Below are positions 23,260 to 35,150 of a stretch of DNA of 64,000 nt, piece after piece (the stretch's first letter is position 1; every line of letters begins with the position of its first letter). The stretch spans positions 69,081,992 to 69,145,991 of the forward strand of contig CM022951.1 of assembly GCA_012931725.1 (NCBI GenBank), written 5' to 3'. This DNA comes from Litsea cubeba. Taxonomy: Eukaryota; Streptophyta; Magnoliopsida; Laurales; Lauraceae. The position numbers and the translations under genes were made by a program. The notes beneath the pieces are model-generated. The model did not search any database and had not been told where the DNA came from. It saw nothing but the letters and a program-made list of their open reading frames with translations.

Positions 23260-24421
23260 TTTTTTTTTTTATATACCCTTAGGGTTTATAGAGTTTGTAG
23301 CTAAGCCCTTGCGGTTTAAATATTTGCATATACCCCTCCCCCCGCCTTTCATTTTTAATACCTTCCATGTATCCAAAATCACTAGTAATAACAAGAATAG
23401 ATGATCACCAAGAGATTTGTGTTGGTTTCTTTTTATATAAAAATGACAGCTTTGCCCTTAAATTCATTAAACAAAGATAAGTATGTCATTATTTATAAAA
23501 ATATCATTGTTTTATCCCACGTTCCAATAGTCTTTTTAAAACTCATGCACATGAAGCCTAATTATGTTATTGAAACTCTCATCGATCTAATAGAGGGTTG
23601 TGCATAGACTGAGTCAATTATAATCAATTATAAGTACAAGTGTTGATTTTTATTGTGATCGGTTTAGATTTAACAAAATAGGCCCCGTATTGATAAAAAT
23701 AGATTTATGTAGGGTTACTCTCTCCCACTAAATGTACTTATAGTAATTTGGGATGACAATTGGTCAGGTTTAAATGGGGACCCGCCCAGGGGTTTGGTAT
23801 TGGTTTTCTTGGAAAGGGGCGGGTTTGGGTTTTGTTGATTTAAGCCCACCCCGCGCCGTATGTATATATATATATATATTTATTTATTACTATCGGTATA
23901 AAATAAAATTCATATAGTACAAGTGGTGTTGGCGCATTAACTTAAAGCATTTTTTAAAATAAGATTGTGTGTTCGAATTCTACCACACTATTTTTCATGT
24001 ATTTATATATCTTGAAAATTTTAAGCTTTAACTTTGACCTGACCTCTACCCAAACGGGGCAGGTTTGGTATCACATCATGCCACTGACCTGTCACGGTGC
24101 GGGTCGGGTTTGGATGAGACAAACTTGAGATGGGGCGGGTTTAGATTTAACCAACCCGCCCCCAACCCGCCACATTGCCATCCTTATAATACATGTAATT
24201 GTCCCAAGCTTTAAAGAAAAATAAATTCAAGTTTTTGAAATTATGCATATATGGATAAAGAGATGAACAAAAGTGTCACTTACTCTAAAATTTATAGTGT
24301 CCGTAAAGCTACTAATTTTGGGACATGGAAGGCATTAAAATGAAAATGCAGGGGAATATATAAATATTGAAACCACATGGGCTTATTTACAAATTCTTTA
24401 AACATTAGGGGTAATAAAAAA
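23260..24421. mobile_element. Long-TIR element, unclassified, with a nested MITE
   Basis: About 130 bp at the left (from TTTATATACCCTTAGGGTTT through TTTGTAGCTAAGCCC to AATACCTTCCATGT) are matched inverted at the right (ACATGGAAGGCATTAAAATG through GGGCTTATTTACAAATTC to GGGGTAATAAAAA). The interior has no transposase. The A-rich flanks prevent a firm target-duplication call. Long TIRs suggest a MULE-type element. Confidence 0.6.
23750..24183. mobile_element. hAT-like MITE nested in the long-TIR element
   Basis: Left end GGGATGACAATTGGTCAGG and right end CCCGCCACATTGCCATCC are imperfect inverted copies of the GGGATGGCAA type. The interior repeats GGGCGGGTTT/AAACCCGCCCC words in inverted orientation. 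A tRNA-like stretch with a GTGTTCGAATTC B-box word (about 23970) sits within it. Flanks TTATAGTA and TTATAATA hint at an 8-bp duplication, but the left one is offset by a few bases. Confidence 0.55.
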
Positions 24422-26222
24422 CTAAAAAAAAGCCCTCATGTCAATAGACTCCATTGAGTATAGGAAAAACCTATAGAGGAGTTTGAGTAAGAAAAGCTTA
24501 CTACATCATTCTATTTGATTGGTCGACCTGAACTTCAGAAAGAAAATGCGACCATTGTCATTCATATTAGTAGCACAAACTTCAGCCCCTGCAGCAGGCT
24601 ATGCGCAGTTGTTGACATTGAACTTAATGCAACTAATGTCGTTCACATGCCTCCAGTTCTGTTCATGAAAAGTCTGATGCAGTCCAAAGACAAACGTTTG
24701 TAAGAGAAAACTCACGGATCCCACTTGATGGCTCCAGTAGTTGACATGAGCTATCCAATTAGTATCTCTTGTCCAACTCCCTTGGATTTGGTTTAGTTAT
24801 CTTACATTTTACAGCTCCATTTAGGAGGTTTTTTTTTTTTGGAAATCATAGAGGAGATTGTTGTACCTGTGGTTTGTTATGGTTAGAGGAATACCGATAA
24901 TTCTTGTCTGAAGAGAACCGTGAATTCTCCAAATGTTGCCCCTTACTTATTTCAAAATGTTGAAGGGCATTCTAGCATTCGGGAAGTTGAAAATTTTAAT
25001 TTTTCAAAGGCCAAAACAAACTTTTCAAGAGGTATATTTTTAGAAATCTAAAATCCAAATAAAAAATTTCAAATGCTCTAAAGACATGACCTAACAATGC
25101 CATCAGCTACTCCCAATGCTTGCAATTCTCATAAAAGATACTTCCAGACAAACGGGCCTGTGACCCCTTTTTTTAGTGGTCTTGGAGGGGAATCTGGGTC
25201 ATCTTTGGCTCTTCCAGAGAGAAATTGTAATTAAGTTGAAGGAGTGGGGCACACATATTGAAAATTATATCCGGTCATATTGAACACCCCAAATCAAAAG
25301 ATTATTCTTATGGTGGAATTAACTCCTATTAGAGTAAGATTTCGAGATTTTCTCACTATAGAGTACCACTTATTCAACTCAAGATTTCTCCCAGTGAAAG
25401 ACACAACAGTCAAGAGGGCCTGGACTCCCTAGATGGAGTTATTTACTTATTTATTTTTTGCTACATCCTTAGATGGAGTTATTTGTAGTTTCCAAATTGT
25501 TATAAGAATTGAATTATACTCAGACAAGAGGACATAGAGCTGGACACCCTTTATAGGCTACCTCTGTTATTTGGCACTCATTCTATTTTGATCATGTTCC
25601 TATTATCATTTACCATTCGGATTGAGTAACAATGAAAGATGCATTTATAAGACCATTAAACTTTTGAGCCACCAAAATCAAGGGTCAGGATAATTTAATT
25701 TGAGTGATATTTCTCAGCCTATAATCTACACTACAGTCTTCTCATTTTCATTGGGCTCCATGCAAACTAGTAGAAGGAGCAAAGTTGGGTTTATTTTAGC
25801 ATCTCTGTTAGTCCTCTCAAAAAAGAGAAGTTAACAATTTAAATAGTAAAAAGAAGCCCATTTAGTATTCTGTCAGTTCATAGAAATTAAAAAAAAAAAA
25901 TGAAAATCCAAAAGTAGAGGAGGGGGATCTTCACAAAGGAATCATTGAAAACAACGATCCCATATATTATATGGGAACCAATCCTCATTTTAAAACTCTT
26001 CCAAACTCTATCCACAACAGTTATCATCCATTTGGTGTTAAGGGACAGCAGCAAACTTCCCTCTATTTTTTAAGAGTGTAATGCCCGCCCAGCAACATTG
26101 CTCTCGACCCAAGTGCATGTTGCACCAGAATCGCCAGCAGGTCAAAGCAAATGTCCTATCGACTGTGCTAATTCTTCTCTGTCTTCTGCTCTGCATTTCT
26201 TCATAATAGAACCAGATTTACA

Positions 26223-26226
<4 letters not shown>
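24422..26226. other. Intergenic, no gene supported
   Basis: AT-rich sequence with short open frames only. The final part upstream of 26227 is the likely distal promoter of the small peptide gene. Confidence 0.5.

Positions 26227-26266
<40 letters not shown>
26227..26266 (+). repeat. (TC)20 microsatellite
   Basis: Uninterrupted TC tract of 40 bases immediately upstream of a TATA-like TTTATAAG and about 135 bp before the ATG of the small peptide gene. Confidence 0.95.
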
Positions 26267-26269
<3 letters not shown>

Positions 26270-26278
26270 TTTTATAAG
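26270..26278 (+). promoter_or_regulatory. Possible TATA box of the small peptide gene
   Basis: TTTATAAG directly follows the TC tract and lies about 130 bp before the chosen ATG, allowing a leader of roughly 100 bases. Confidence 0.4.
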
Positions 26279-26402
26279 ATTCCATATTTTATCACTCGCT
26301 CTCGCATGTGCATTTGATTTGGCCAGTGCTCTTGATTGTTGTCTTCCACTTTCCTTGTGCCTACTTGTATTCTTAAGTCACTTCATTCGTTCCCTATCTT
26401 TA

Positions 26403-27272
26403 ATGGTTGCTAGAGATATGGCCAGGAGCTCCTGTTTCTTCACTTCTATCTGTTTTCTCATCTTCTTCTTCTTGTTGATGTTGGGGGTAGAGAAGCATGC
26501 CGTAGAAGGAGGTGACCGTTCTTCATATGAGCTTCTTTTTCGGTAGTTTGTGACTTTGTATTATTAACTAAAAACACCACGAAGGTACAATTTATGTGTT
26601 TCCATTTCTTGGGTTTGTGCAGAAACAAACCAACTTGTGGTGGGTGAAGTGGGTTCTGCTAGTTCCCACAAAGAGGTGAGTGTGGGGGATTTATTTTTAG
26701 GGGAAGTTATTTAACTGTGATATATCAAAAACTGATTCGGTTGTGACATTGGTTGATGCTTAGAGTTGGCAACCAAGTCCTGCATTTTAATACTTTGATT
26801 ACAAGAAGAACAAAAAAAACCCAATCAAGTGGGGTGCAATTTTTTATTTTGACCACATTGTTCATCTTCTGGCGATGGAAATAGTCACAAATACAGTTAA
26901 TATAATGTGGGTCATTTTTCTTCTATACATTTTACTATTTTTCTCTTAATATATATCTATTTGCCTATATATATATACAAATTAACATCAAGTGGGACCC
27001 ACTTACCATCATCATCTATCTTGATAAGATGTTGTGATATGGGTCTTACCAGACCTTATTGATCAGCGATGTTTGATGAATAAATCGTAATGTTGTTGTT
27101 TTGTTGCTGTTGTTGTTCTTATATACTAAAAAAATAGATGCAAGGAAGTCGAGTGGAGTGCAAGAACAATAAGATGGACTGTAAAGAGGAAATGGTGGAG
27201 TTGAACAGAGCAGCATCTTTGAAACGGGCGATTACATCTATACCAACTCCAATCCATGAAGGGGATTTCTAA
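26403..27272 (+). CDS. Putative secreted small peptide precursor, three exons, 98 residues
   Basis: Exons 26403-26511, 26623-26675 and 27138-27272 join in one open frame using GT donors (GAG|GTGACC, GAG|GTGAGT) and AG acceptors (TGTGCAG, AAAATAG). Residues 10-28 are strongly hydrophobic (FFTSICFLIFFFLLMLG), a signal peptide or anchor. The remainder is hydrophilic, with two cysteines (VECKNNKMDC) and a basic-then-proline C-terminus, SLKRAITSIPTPIHEGDF. Length, leader and a short conserved-looking C-terminus suit a precursor of a processed signalling peptide, but I match it to no named family. The P-x-P-I-H word faintly recalls GOLVEN/RGF peptides, yet the DY start is missing. An upstream in-frame extension has no ATG. 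A second in-frame ATG lies five codons in. If intron 1 is retained, the frame ends after a few more codons. Confidence 0.6.
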
Positions 27273-29071
27273 GTTTGTTTATTGATTTCCAATTCAATGT
27301 GATGTATGACTCGATGAAACTATGTGTTAGCCTCTGTTGATTACAAGCTTCTAGATTCTCTTCTTCTTGGTGGATGGTTCTATCATGTATGTTTTTCTTG
27401 AAGGGGGGCAATGGTTTTGAACTTGGTTGCGTTGGCCGGCTAGCCAACATCTTTCAGCCCAACCCAAATCCTGTCAATCAATTAAGGCCCAATCCCTATC
27501 TGCAGGTAAGTCAAAAAGGAAGAACCATAGCCCTAAAGTTTCAGGTTTGGTTCAGGTCGAGTATCTGGGCCAACATTCAAGGAGTCAAGTTGGGTCGGTT
27601 CCTGTTAAGATTGGCTTTTCTAATAGCAAGTGTGGACCAAACTTAAATCTGACCTACTTATTGACCAGGTTAAAAATATTAGCCCAAGCTCAGCCAGGAA
27701 GTAAACGGGTAAACCCGAACTTTGAACTGCTGGGTCGGGCTAGGAAGCGTCAGCTGCACAGCCATTTAAACCGGTAATCAGAGCCCACTTTAAATCCAAC
27801 AAACTGCTTAAAGTAACTCTCTTCCCTTGTATTGGCAATTTGGAGTGTCCCACTGTTGAATTGACCAAATGTGAATGATGTGATTAAAATAAGCTTTTAA
27901 GTATGGTCAATCAAATTGGGGCTCTACTTACTCTTATCATATTGAATTTGCCAGTGTTAAAGCAATTGGAGTAAGTTGTTTTGACCATTTAAATGGCCCC
28001 ACCAGTTGATCTAAATGGCTATTCTTTGTATTCCATGTCATAGTCGGTAATGAAGATGTGAACCATTCATGTTAAGTGTGGTCAATCAACCATTCATGTT
28101 GTGCACTTCACTGTTAATTGACCACCCTTGTTATTGTGCTCTAGCTAGGGTTAGCCCATAGTAAGGGCTCATAGGCCATAGTAATGGCCCACAATTCAAG
28201 CAATGGTTTAAGACGTTGTTTTGACTGGCCCAATTAAGATCGAGACTAAGCAACTGCAGGTTAACCACTGAGTCGGGCAAGTCAAATGGGTATGAACAGC
28301 TCTGATTTGAGTACCAAACGAGACTAGGCGGGGTTTTCGGCCAGTACCTTTTGTCCTGAGTTTCCTAATTTTTCTTCACTGGCTCTAGCTTGCTGCCTAT
28401 CAGGTGGGCATTAGTGTTTAGAACATTAATCCAACCCAGCCAGGATAGTCTACCGTCCAGAAACCAATTTATTTGAGTGATGATCCATCTTGAGGGCCTA
28501 TTAGATTAATAACCTAAACTACTGCACTATGGGCCACCCAACATCTTGTTAGGTGCAGAATTATTTCAGTCCCACAGCTTAGCTCCTTTCCTATGGTTAT
28601 GCCTTCCCCAAGATCCTTCATGGAGGTGATATGAACATCTATATTGAAAGTTTCACGCGCTTATGTTAGCTATTGAGGTGGGGCCTATGTGCATTAAGGC
28701 TATAATCAAGATGATGATACACAATGTTAATCTGACATTCTATGACCATCCAAAGCATATGAACACAGCTGCTGTAGATCAATTAAAAAATCGTGGCCCC
28801 ATGTATAGATGGTTCACAGATTTGTGCTCCTTCTATTTATGGTGGTTATGGCAGCAGATTTCATTCTATATAAAATTCAAGTATACTCTGGTGCATCATC
28901 TGAATTCTGAAGCCATATTGAGGAATGGCTAAGGAGTGACTATGAATAACGACTTAGCCTATGAGGTCAACCTAGAAGCCTGACAATCATGGTGAGACTA
29001 GAGATTTGAAAGTCTCCTATTACCTAGCTTTTATGCAAACTCACCATCTGATTATGAGATGTATACTTCTG
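27273..29071. other. Intergenic, no gene supported
   Basis: The first part would be the 3' UTR of the peptide gene. The 27450-27770 region is rich in GCCC/GGGC words like decayed hAT-type MITEs, but ends could not be defined. Confidence 0.45.
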
Positions 29072-29088
29072 AAGGCCTCAAAGCTAAC

Positions 29089-29270
29089 CCCAAGGGGTAG
29101 CTCAGTTGGCCTAGGACCACGGTTTGCTCCCGGAGGTTGAGGGTTCGAAACCGCGCTATCACACTGGGGCCACAGGGGGTTTTTACCCGGCTTTGCCTCC
29201 TGGGCCCGCAGGGATTACTCCGGCCCGAAGGGCCGGGACACCCTGCGTCAGCAAAAAAAAAAAAAAAAAA
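29089..29270 (+). repeat. tRNA-derived SINE with target duplication
   Basis: A box TAGCTCAGTTGG and B box GGGTTCGAAACC in a tRNA-like head, a GC-rich body (GGGCCCGCAGGG, GGCCCGAAGGGCC) and a poly-A tail of about 20. The flanks AAGGCCTCAAAGCTAAC (29072-29088) and AAGGCCTCAAAGCTGAC (29271-29287) form a 17-bp target duplication with one change. Same family as 2588-2760. Confidence 0.92.
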
Positions 29271-29450
29271 AAGGCCTCAAAGCTGACTAAATCCTGGCCA
29301 TTACATAGATGGGTTGTAAATTTTGATGAGTGTCAAAATCTAGTGAGCATAGAGACTAATCAAAGGGTGAGCCAGATGGGCCTCATGGGCAAGCCTTTCA
29401 ATACTTGCCATCCTGAAAATACAGCGCACACTACCAGACAATGGCTCCTT

Positions 29451-29749
29451 TGGCCCGTTTGGCACTTTACTTTTAAAGTAAAGTTGAGTGAAGTGAAAAA
29501 AAAAAAAGAATGAATAAAATATGTAGTGGGTTATGATGGTATTTTGTTTTTTGTTGTTTGGAATGGAATAATTTTTACTTTTGTATAGGAGAAAAAGTTC
29601 TTTTGTCTTTTAGTTAATAAATGTAGTTGCTTTTTTGATTTTTTTTTTTTTTGAAAAGATGGAGGGAGTTTTGGTAAAAAGTGATTTTGATGTGATGTTT
29701 AAATTGACTTAACTTTACTTGACTTTACTAGTCAAATTACCAAACGGAT
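29451..29749. mobile_element. MITE with GGCCCGTTTGG-type TIRs
   Basis: Left end TGGCCCGTTTGGCACTTTAC and right end AATTACCAAACGGATC are inverted copies, with GTAAAGTTGAGTGAAG near one end and CTTTACTTGACTTTAC near the other. The AT-rich interior shares GAATAAAATAT and GTTATGATG...ATTTT words with 34905-35150. Confidence 0.7.
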
Positions 29750-30213
29750 CAGCTTTTTCCATTTTTAACTTGAATAGCTTGATGCTCTTGTGAGTTTGTT
29801 ATTATTATTATCTGGAAGTCGTCTAAGTTACTAAGTTCTAAATCCAAAAAGATATAAAGGAAACGCAACAAGGTGGTAAGACCAATACAGTTCGTTGAGG
29901 TTCATACTACCTTCCTGTCTTCCTCTTTAAAATAGATTCGATTTGATTGACTGGGTTAACACCCCCGTCCCCTCTCCCAAGAAAAGGTGCGCTAAATTCT
30001 AGGGTCAAAATTTTTTTAGCATTAGGTGTTGGAAAAATGGCCAGAGGACCCACTAATTTTTGGCAATCTTTGTGCCAAACTAAAAGTGGGACACACTTAT
30101 AGTTTAGGTGGGAATACATGGGAATGTATGAGTAGATTAAAGACATGTATTGGGTTGCTCTAATCCATTAAGGAGTGAATGAGAAATTGCCTCCTAAACA
30201 CTACTACTGAACA

Positions 30214-30840
30214 TGTTAAACATGGAAAGAAAGGGAAATCCCACTTTTGTGGAGGAGGGAGGACGTAGATCTATGTTGGGTCACCACCACACGCGCGCGC
30301 GCCCCGCCCCGGGTCGGGCCTGGCTCGGCCCACTACCCGTATTAATTTTTGGAGAAATTTTTATTAAATTAAAAATTTCTTTTTGGATTAAATTGGGTGT
30401 GTCCAAGAGGTGTGTGTCCTTTTATTTGTAAAAGAATGTGTCCAAAGAAGAAGCATCTGTTCACTGAACAGTCACTGTTCTGAACAGATGCAACCCCTTT
30501 GAATGGTTTCCTGCAGCAGCCTATTTAAAGCCTTCAATCCCATTCGTTTTGCATCAATCAATTCACTTGCATTCAATTGCATTTGCTCACTGAGTCTGAG
30601 TCTGAGTCAAGAAGAGAGAGTCCTGTTGCACATCTCTGGTTCGACTGACATACAGTTTGCAGTGCTGCAACTGTCTGTATTCGATCACTGTATCCTGGGA
30701 GACAGACGCCACTGAAGCCTGTTAGCACCGTTGCGGGGGCGAATTTTGTCTCAAGGATATAGTGTCTAACAGTAGCCTTGATCAAATAGTCTTCTGCGAA
30801 TTCCTGAGTCTCCTCACTTCAACAACAGAAAACTGGTTTC
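30214..30840 (+). repeat. LTR-like segment (Copia-type, boundaries uncertain)
   Basis: Starts TGTTAAACATGG and then AAATCCCACTTTTGTGG, the style of many plant Copia LTR starts. It contains a CpG-rich block (30292-30330), an inverted repeat CATCTGTTC...GAACAGATG (30448-30490), a TATTTAAAG TATA-like word (30525) and a CTCAAGGATATAGTGTC stretch. No second LTR, primer site or target duplication was found, so it may be a solo or truncated LTR. Confidence 0.45.
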
Positions 30841-31654
30841 CTGCATTTAATCAGTAAGAGGATTTCATTTATATATTACATTCTGATTTTGTTGTTGTTA
30901 TAGAAATTGTTTCCTAATTACTGATTTACATCTGTATGTATTCGGGGTAACATTAGGTCGATCGCTTTCTGTATGTGATTATTGATGTGGCTAGAGGGAT
31001 GCAGTCTTTGTATAGTAGTAGGCTTTTCCTTCAAGTCACAAAATACAGAGAACTGTTACAGGTCTGCCTTCCAAAACTGTGGTCCGCTCCAATGTCCACA
31101 ATAACATCTGAAATGGATATCCACCACCAAGTGATGGTTACAAGGAATATCAGAAGGAAGTGACCAGCTAGCAAATCACAATCAATGCTCACAAGCCTTT
31201 TGAATAGGACGATTATAACCTCTTTTTCCAGTAGAGGACCCCACCCCTTTTTATCTGTTCTGATTTCTTTAGGCCCATGAAATGTATTTGCAGATTTGTG
31301 GAAATTAGTGGAATTTGAAGATGACCCATGGACCATCTTCCTTTTTCCTGTAAAATAAAATAAGGGAACTAATCTAGCCCTTAACAATTTCTTATTAAGA
31401 GATAGGTGGGGGATAATTCCAAAGAAATGAGCTGGTCACAACGGAACAAATAGTAGAATTTAAGAAGTAGAGGGGCTTGCATTGTTCATCATCTGTGCTT
31501 CATTCCTTGTCTCCTCTTGCGCTGTAGACTTGTTCAATCCTTCACCTTTGAATTCTCCGACCCCTCTTCTTTCTCTCTTCTTTGGGACTTTCCTTGTGGA
31601 CATATATCATCCTCTTCCTTATCATATCGTGGTCTGGACTATTGAATTTACTTC

Positions 31655-34169
31655 ATGATGCTCTCAAGATGTTTCTGCTGCGTTTGTGGCTCCGAAACCG
31701 AAGAGTCTGATGAAAGGTTTAATTTGTTCTTTAAAACTCTTCATTTTCTTTTAGACAATTCCTGTTTTGTATAGTATTTTAACATTGATGGATATGTTAA
31801 TTTCAGGATAAACAATAAGCGTAGAGATTATCCATGGGAGGCATACACTCTTAAGGAGCTTCTTAGCGCCACCAACAACTTTCATGATGATAACAAGATC
31901 GGTGAAGGGGGCTTTGGAAGTGTTTATTGGGGTCAAACAAGCAAAGGCGTTGAGGCAATCTTGAATTTTCTCTATCAGCATCCCTTTCATTTTTCTTAAT
32001 TATAGCACAGAGAGCTTGTTTTATGAGTGCACTTTCAAGTCATTAATTTAGTAAAATTTGCCATTTTTGCAGATAGCGGTGAAACGCCTCAAGGCCATGA
32101 CGGCAAAGGCCGAGATGGAATTTGCTGTGGAAGTAGAGATACTAGGAAGGGTAAGACATAAGAACCTCTTGGGTCTTAGGGGATTTTATGCAGGTGGAGA
32201 TGAGAGGCTAATAGTATATGATTACATGCCTAATCATAGCTTGATCACTCACCTGCATGGCAAGCTTGCTGCTGATCTTTTGTTGGATTGGCCTCGAAGG
32301 ATGAGAATCATAATAGGATCTGCGGAAGGACTAGCGTAAGTTCAACAAAAATTTCTTGATATGAACTACATGTTCACTTTAAACCCATTTTAGTCTATTC
32401 TAGCTAGTTAGTTAACCTTTGGATGCAAGGCCGGCAAAGTGACCTGGTCGACAAAAGAAATCCAACTTCTTTGCACCTTAGAAAGTTAGATTGTAATTTC
32501 TAGGGCCCCTTCGTTTGCAAGGAATTGAATACATTAAAATTCCTAGTCAAGTGGGCTTCAAGAAGGAATTATTAAAAAGGTGACGGGTGAAGAATAAAAG
32601 ATGAAGATGCAGATGAGACCTTGTTTTTTTTTTATAGGATTGCAATTACCAGGGTTATGGCTGGGTACTATTCATTTTTTCATCTCCTTTTGATTCATTT
32701 CCCATTAAGTCGGTTTGATTATTTAATTGTCATTTTTGGATATTCAACTTTATTTCTTCAATTTTAACCATTTCTAGAAATACAAGCCTTAGAATTCCTA
32801 AGAATTCAATTAAATGAAACACTGGGCCCCTTGTAGCTAAATAATAGAACTCTTTAAACTGGCATTAAATTTATGTGACAAGGCTATGATGATTAGGTTT
32901 TAAGTTCTGAAAGTGATCATTCAATTGAAATCAAATCATTCAATTGAAATCAACTTTTATCTCCAAAATAACGACACTGCAGTAAAAATGAAATGCACTA
33001 TGATTTATGTGAATTGAAACTGTACAGAAATACAAGATGGTCCCCTATTAAATGCTGAGGGGAGGAGGATAGCTTCTGTGCAGAAGGAGATCTAGATGAC
33101 TGAGAGAGCATTTATATGATAGATGCATTTGGATGAATTTAGTTGGGTCAGTTTAACACAAATGTTCCAGTCCTTTGATTCAGCTAGTTGTTTGCTTGGA
33201 TCCTGCTCGATCTTGGTTTTGCTATCCAACTATGACACTTATGTTCTTCATTATCATTGTCATATCATTCATCATCATCTTCATCATCTTAGTCTCATCC
33301 TATTGATCTAACAAAATAAGCCATGACCATATATCCAAGTACTCCAAATGTAGTATCAAGATTCTCACCTACAAGATCACAGTACCAAGTACTTAAATGA
33401 GAATCCAACACTAATGCTGCAAATAAGAGTTTTTTCGCGCTAGTTCTTTCTAAAATTTCCTAAAAATATAATAGAAAGCTTTCAAGTCATGCATCCAACT
33501 CTCAGGTTTTTCTGTATTTGTTGTGAAAGGTATTTGCACCACGAGGCGAACCCCCATATCATACACAGAGATGTCAAAGCAAGCAACGTGCTCCTTGACT
33601 CCGAATTCCAACCCAAAGTAGCAGATTTTGGGTTCGCGAAGCTGATACCAGAAGGAGTAAGCCATTTGACGACCAAGGTGAAGGGCACTCTTGGGTACCT
33701 TGCACCGGAGTATGCCATGTGGGGGAAGGTATCAGAAAGCTGTGATGTTTTCAGCTTTGGGATTCTTCTGCTAGAGATTATCAGTGCAAGAAAGCCCATT
33801 GAAAAGCTCCCTGGGGGCATCAAGCGCGACATTGTCCAATGGGCTAAGCCCTACGTCGACAAAGGCAATGTGGACCAGATGGTTGATCGAAGATTGCAGG
33901 GCAGATTCGATAGAACGCAGCTGAAGATAGCAGTTGCAGTGGCCATGAGATGCACCGACGCCAATCCGGATAATAGGCCAACTATGCGAGATATTGCTGA
34001 GTTGCTCAAGGGGAGTGTGGAGAGAAGGACGAAGGAGGTAATGGTGGTGAGGGACGAGGATGAGGAGGAAGAAGATGATGATGATGATGATTATTATGAT
34101 GATGATGGAGGCTTTAGAACAAATCAGGGCGGATTGAGGAGAACATGGGTTGGTTCAAGAGTGAGATGA
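31655..34169 (+). CDS. PTI1-like receptor-like cytoplasmic kinase (At3g15890 type), four exons, 370 residues
   Basis: Exons 31655-31716, 31807-31954, 32073-32335 and 33530-34169 join in frame. The N-terminus MMLSRCFCCVCG is cysteine-rich, as in the Arabidopsis protein, and suggests S-acylation and membrane attachment without a transmembrane segment. Kinase motifs: glycine loop GEGGFGSV (53-60), Lys74 in IAVKRL, HRD with Asp172, Asn177, DFG (190-192), GTLGYLAPE ending at 218, DVFSFG (230-235) and Arg307 in NRPTM. All catalytic residues are present. The C-terminus carries an acidic run (333-350) encoded by a GAT/GAG repeat. Exon 2 ends either at a GC donor (GAG|GCAATC) or six bases earlier at a weak GT; the GC choice gives the family length. 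Intron 3 (1,194 bp) contains a MITE-like insertion. Expected role: Ser/Thr phosphorylation downstream of a membrane receptor; partner unknown. Confidence 0.92.
32503..32830. mobile_element. MITE-like insertion in intron 3 of the PTI1-like gene
   Basis: Left end GGGCCCCTTCGTTTGCAAGG with GAATTGAAT, and right end ATTCAATTAAATGAAACACT with GGGCCCC, are imperfect inverted copies. The interior is AT-rich and non-coding. Target duplication not resolved. Confidence 0.5.
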
Positions 34170-34904
34170 GCCATGGGGTGGTTGGGTCTGTTCTATTTGT
34201 ATTGGCTTTTCTTAGCCTCTTTGGCCATTGGTAACATGGAGGTTCTATCTTGCATTGTGATTAAACAAGAAGCTCTCTCACCATATGTCTTGATTTTGTG
34301 GGTTACATATGCAACTCTCTCATGGGTGAAGGTTTTCCTCCTTATGTATATTTGAGAATTTTTAGAGAGATTTATGTAAGTTGAATTATTTTTAAGGGAG
34401 AAATTTCTGTTATTCTTAAAGAGGAACCTGATTTTTATCTGCAGCTGGAAGCTCATACAACTGAAGCAGGTTTTTTTGGCTCACCAACCTATCATACCAT
34501 ATAGGAAACGTACGGAGCACTTTGGGATCTATCCATATTCAAAGATTCGGTTCAAGCTAGGTATGTTCTTGGATATCCGATCTAAGCTAGCTATTATGTA
34601 GATGGTCAAAATGAGGACTCTTATCCTTATTTTGACTGCCTGTTTGATAGAAATAGACCATTCCAATAGACCCCATTATGACAATGGGCCAGGTTAAGCA
34701 GGTGATCTGCCCCTAGCTACCCATTATGTTTTTCGGTTGGTTTGGTATGAGGATCTCATGCTTAGGGTGGATATAGACTTGGTTTGAAGTAGCTTTGGGT
34801 TTTGGCTGCCCTAAGACCCAACCTATCACGTCCTACTTATTACCAACTTATATATTTATTAATTTGCCAAAAAAACTTTATATATATTTATTAATATATC
34901 GCGG
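34170..34904. other. Probable 3' UTR of the PTI1-like gene, then intergenic
   Basis: The first 200-300 bases would be 3' UTR. No further gene is seen before the MITE at 34905. Confidence 0.5.
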
Positions 34905-35150
34905 CGGCTAAAAGAGAATAAAATATAAGGAAGTTATGATGATATTTTATCTTTAGTGGATTGGAAGGGAGTGTTTTTAACTTTTTGTATAATTTTTTTT
35001 GTCATTTAATGGAGAAAGAAGTTTTTTTCTCCTTTTTTTTCTTTTTAAAAGAGGAGAGAATTTTGACGATTGTACTTTTGATATGATCACTTATCTATAA
35101 AATAGAGGCTTTATATTACATTTACTAACTTAGTTAATTGTCAAATAAAG
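34905..35150. repeat. Decayed MITE related to 29451-29749
   Basis: Shares ordered words with the element at 29451 (GAATAAAATAT, GTTATGATG.TATTTT, TTTTTA.TTTTTGTAT, GTC.TTTA), but the TIRs are eroded. Confidence 0.45.

Noticed and set aside
31031..31387. 118-residue minus-strand frame upstream of the PTI1-like gene
   Set aside because: No domain and it overlaps the probable promoter region of the plus-strand gene.
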